This document shows positions 61,513-64,000 of a stretch of DNA of 64,000 nt, piece by piece (position 1 is the first letter of the stretch; the number at the start of each line of letters is the position of its first letter). Made by a program: the position numbers and the translations under genes. The notes under the pieces were generated by a model that saw only the letters and a program-made list of their open reading frames with translations, did no database searches and was not told where the DNA came from. The stretch comes from JABCZS01 sp041660525 (lineage in GTDB: Bacteria; Pseudomonadota; Gammaproteobacteria; JABCZS01): positions 50,323 to 114,322 of the forward strand of contig JBAZWD010000008.1 of NCBI GenBank assembly GCA_041660525.1. The letters are read 5' to 3'.

Positions 61513-62535
61513 TTATAAATATTGGTAATGCAAAGCATGTTCATCGCTATCCACCGAAGGTTGTAATACGGGGCTTGTTGAGAGTTGTTCTTGCAATTTT
61601 GCTTTGCTGCCTTTTAATTTAAGTCGAAAAACAACACTGTTCGTGTTGATTTTTATAGGCGTAATGGTATTGATTTCTGACAATGAAGATAAGTAACTCA
61701 TCACGTGTAAATATTTTTGACCATTATTCACCTGATCAATGGTTAATTCGATGTTTTCTGCAGATGCAGAACTTGGTGCATTCGTTGTGGCGCGGGCAGC
61801 TAATTCATTAGCAAAGCGATCAACACTGGCTTGAATCAATTCTTCAGGTGTAGGCGCTTCATTTTGCCAAGCCACGTCTTCACTTGGAAGGGCTAATAAC
61901 CAATCTGCAGACCATGTTTTAGTTTGTAAATTTTGATAAATACGACCTGATAATGTATTTTCTGCCCTATAACGTTCAGCCGCGGGTTTCAAAGCAGTGC
62001 CCACATGATACCAAACATCATTGAGCTCAACTTGTTGCTGATCTGTTAAATCTAATAAAGGAAACAATACCGGCACGCCGCGCGCTTTGACATCATTGCT
62101 AAATAATAATTGCCAGGAAATTCTGCTCAGCTCATATTCACCTACTATCGCTTGTGTGCCATCTTCTTCTACTGCCATCCACACTAACGTTAAAGGCCGA
62201 TCGCCAGACCAAATGTGTACATTATTATTTTTTAAATAATTATCGACAGCTTTTTGATCAAATTGCACAATAATCGCACCATCTGCATAACGGAACTGTT
62301 GAGCCCAAAGATTGGCCTGAGCGACACTAGGAATAGTTGCAATTTTACTGCTGCCGGTTAACTTTGTGATTACTTGCACTAAAGCTTGTTGAATAGCGGC
62401 ATCGCGGGCGCTGGTGAGTTGGGAATCCAGTGGTACTTTACCGCTGTATAAGTCATTTTTTTCAGCAGACTGACAAACAAGAGCCAAGCTGAGCAATAAA
62501 AGACCCAATAAATAGTTTAATTTAATCATTTTCAT
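61513..62535 (-). CDS. DUF2066 exported protein
   Basis: A 340-aa protein with an N-terminal signal peptide (LLGLLLLSLALVCQSAE). LYSGKVPLDSQLTSARDAAIQQALVQVITKLTGS and MAVEEDGTQAIVG segments match DUF2066. Location is periplasm or inner membrane; function unknown. The ATG at 62535 is 5 bases after a TATAAT and has no ribosome site; an ATG at 62529 is the alternative. It is divergent from purM by 34 bases and cotranscribed with hda. Confidence 0.87.
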   Translation of the reverse strand: MKMIKLNYLLGLLLLSLALVCQSAEKNDLYSGKVPLDSQLTSARDAAIQQALVQVITKLTGSSKIATIPSVAQANLWAQQFRYADGAIIVQFDQKAVDNYLKNNNVHIWSGDRPLTLVWMAVEEDGTQAIVGEYELSRISWQLLFSNDVKARGVPVLFPLLDLTDQQQVELNDVWYHVGTALKPAAERYRAENTLSGRIYQNLQTKTWSADWLLALPSEDVAWQNEAPTPEELIQASVDRFANELAARATTNAPSSASAENIELTIDQVNNGQKYLHVMSYLSSLSEINTITPIKINTNSVVFRLKLKGSKAKLQEQLSTSPVLQPSVDSDEHALHYQYL

Positions 62536-62540
62536 AGTAT

Positions 62541-62563
62541 ATTATATGCACACTCAGTATAAT
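62541..62563. promoter_or_regulatory. Back-to-back leaderless-type promoters, DUF2066 gene and purM
   Basis: Minus-strand TATAAT at 62541-62546 ends 5 bases before the DUF2066 ATG. Plus-strand TATAAT at 62558-62563 ends 6 bases before the purM ATG at 62570. The two -10 boxes are only 11 bases apart, so the two polymerases would exclude each other. Neither gene has a Shine-Dalgarno sequence. Confidence 0.5.
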
Positions 62564-62569
62564 AGCACC

Positions 62570-63610
62570 ATGATGAATAATTCAGACACACCAAAAAATT
62601 TAACTTACCGTGACGCTGGCGTAGACATAGAAGCTGGCGAGCGTTTAGTCGACGATATAAAAGTCATTAGTGCAGCCACGCGCCGCCCTGAAGTGTTGGG
62701 TAGTATTGGTGGTTTTAGTGCACTCTTTGAACTTAAACGTTATAAAAATCCTGTATTGGTTTCTGCCACTGATGGTGTTGGCACGAAATTATTATTAGCT
62801 AATTTATTAGATAAACACGAAGGTGTGGGTATTGATTTGGTCGCCATGTGTGTCAATGATTTAATTGTCTGCGGCGCTGAACCCTTATTTTTTCTAGATT
62901 ATGTTGCCAGTGGTAAATTAGATTTACCTATTCTTAAACGCGTCATTACCGGCATAGGCGAAGGTTGCCAACAAGCGGGTGCTGCTTTAGTGGGCGGTGA
63001 AACAGCTGAAATGCCTGGCATGTATAAATCAGGTGATTATGATCTAGCCGGTTTTGCTGTCGGTGTTGTAGAAAAAGCAGCCATTATTGATGGCAGTCAA
63101 ATTAAAGCCGGTGATGCCATTATTGCATTAGGTTCGCAAGGTCCACATTCCAATGGTTACTCTTTAATTCGTAAAATCATTGAAGTTTCCGAAACACCAC
63201 TAGATAGTGTTTTTGATAATGGCCAAACATTAGCCGATATTTTAATGCAACCGACACGCATTTATGTTAAATCCGTGCGCGCATTATGCCAAAAAAATAA
63301 TGTTCGCGGCATTGCTCATATTACGGGTGGCGGACTTCTAGAAAATATTCCCCGCATTTTACCTGAAAATACGCGTGCAGAACTGAATCGTTGGCAATGG
63401 CCACGTATTTTTCATTGGTTAGCCCAGCATGGCCGTATTGATGATACCGAAATGGTTAGGACTTTTAATTGCGGTATCGGCATGATAGTTATCGTAGCGC
63501 AAGAAGATTTAAACTCTAGCATAGACTTACTGCGTGAACATGGCGAAGTTGCTTGGCCGCTGGGTCAAATTGTTAACAGCGATTCTCCTGATAAAACCGT
63601 TATTTTATGA
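62570..63610 (+). CDS. purM: Phosphoribosylformylglycinamidine cyclo-ligase
   Basis: PurM (AIR synthetase), 346 aa from the ATG at 62570, which matches the E. coli length. TYRDAGVDIEAGERLVDDIK, ATDGVGTKLLLA, LVGGETAEMPGMY and HITGGGLLENIPRIL are signature segments. It makes AIR in purine synthesis. A longer frame back to 62546 lacks family support. The stop overlaps the purN start (ATGA). Confidence 0.97.
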   Translation: MMNNSDTPKNLTYRDAGVDIEAGERLVDDIKVISAATRRPEVLGSIGGFSALFELKRYKNPVLVSATDGVGTKLLLANLLDKHEGVGIDLVAMCVNDLIVCGAEPLFFLDYVASGKLDLPILKRVITGIGEGCQQAGAALVGGETAEMPGMYKSGDYDLAGFAVGVVEKAAIIDGSQIKAGDAIIALGSQGPHSNGYSLIRKIIEVSETPLDSVFDNGQTLADILMQPTRIYVKSVRALCQKNNVRGIAHITGGGLLENIPRILPENTRAELNRWQWPRIFHWLAQHGRIDDTEMVRTFNCGIGMIVIVAQEDLNSSIDLLREHGEVAWPLGQIVNSDSPDKTVIL

Positions 63611-64000
63611 CATACCGTATTGTTGTGCTTATTTCCGGTTTTGGCAGTAATTTGCAAGCCATTATCAATCAAATTCAAACTAAAGACATTCCCGCACAAT
63701 TATGCGCTGTTATCAGTGATAAAACCGATGCTTATGGTTTACAACGGGCAGCGCATGCGCATATTCCAGCAATTACCATTCCCTGCAATGCTTATAAAAC
63801 CCGTAAAGATTTTGATAAAGCATTAATCGAGCAAATCGATGCTTTCAAACCTGATCTCATCGTACTTTCAGGCTTTATGCGTATTTTATCTTCCGAATTT
63901 GTAGAGCATTACCAGGGACGTTTAATCAATATTCACCCTTCTCTATTACCCAAACATAAAGGCTTATCGACGCACGCTAAAGCTTTAAATCATGGCGATA
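63607..64000 (+). CDS. purN: Phosphoribosylglycinamide formyltransferase, 5' part
   Basis: PurN starts at 63607, overlapping the purM stop by 4 bases, and runs open to the window end (131 codons seen). VVLISGFGSNLQAI at the N-terminus and LSGFMRILSSEF, INIHPSLLPKHKGLSTHAKAL are diagnostic; the catalytic Asn-His pair is in INIHPSLLP. Transfers formyl from 10-formyl-THF to GAR. Another frame over 63620-63826 is a shadow. Confidence 0.95.
   Translation, partial: MTYRIVVLISGFGSNLQAIINQIQTKDIPAQLCAVISDKTDAYGLQRAAHAHIPAITIPCNAYKTRKDFDKALIEQIDAFKPDLIVLSGFMRILSSEFVEHYQGRLINIHPSLLPKHKGLSTHAKALNHGD

Noticed and set aside
63620..63826. 68-codon frame at the window end
   Set aside because: It is a shifted frame inside purN, whose true frame starts at 63607 and stays open to the edge.

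Overview
This window looks like the chromosome of a low-to-mid GC gammaproteobacterium, most likely a host-associated member of the Legionellales (Legionella, Coxiella, Berkiella or Aquicella side). That placement is an inference from gene content. It rests on gammaproteobacterial gene orders (sdhCDAB-sucABCD divergent from gltA; thrS-infC-rpmI-rplT-pheST-ihfA-merR; cmk-rpsA-ihfB-lapAB), Legionella-type outer-membrane proteins, ankyrin proteins, an AcpXL-type fatty-acyl cluster, and several large proteins of no recognised family that resemble secreted effectors.

Layout. 1-3060: 3' part of an alpha/beta hydrolase, a DegQ-type periplasmic protease and murA. 3063-9681: an unrecognised 715-aa protein, murJ, recQ and rdgC, with a REP doublet between murJ and recQ. 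9682-16723: an accessory block with a KQPL-repeat small protein, three unrecognised proteins (one membrane-anchored) and a large ankyrin protein. 16718-22661: thiO and a FimT-like pseudopilin gene, followed by cargo genes (Abi_2/HEPN protein, FRG-domain protein, a small membrane/coiled-coil protein, an ankyrin protein, a DUF4239 membrane protein). Four direct copies of the 3' end of fimT, in varying states of decay, separate this cargo into three segments. No recombinase is present. This is the least ordinary structure in the window.

22630-28952: lapB, lapA, ihfB, rpsA, cmk, serC and lpxH, joining translation, LPS control, serine and lipid A synthesis. 28989-39881: a complete TCA-cycle block (sucDCBA, sdhBADC, divergent gltA). 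39885-44355: glycosyltransferase, PilE-like pilin, WaaG-like transferase, sugar epimerase and ispH. 44450-47652: three tandem paralogous outer-membrane proteins, each with its own terminator. 47707-54538: merR-type regulator, ihfA, pheT (lacking the tRNA-binding domain), pheS, rplT, rpmI, infC (probable AUC start), thrS and tRNA-Val. 54593-60663: queA and a fatty-acyl operon (reductase, AcpXL-like ACP, FabZ-like dehydratase, Cys-less ketosynthase partner, ketosynthase, desaturase) that suggests very-long-chain or unusual acyl chains for lipid A or another lipid. 60733-64000: tRNA-Leu, hda, a DUF2066 protein, purM and the start of purN.

A recurrent regulatory theme is a -10 hexamer, often in extended TGn form, lying 5-8 bases before an ATG with no Shine-Dalgarno sequence (degQ, thiO, lpxH, epimerase, ispH, DUF2066 gene, purM). 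This is consistent with leaderless mRNAs.
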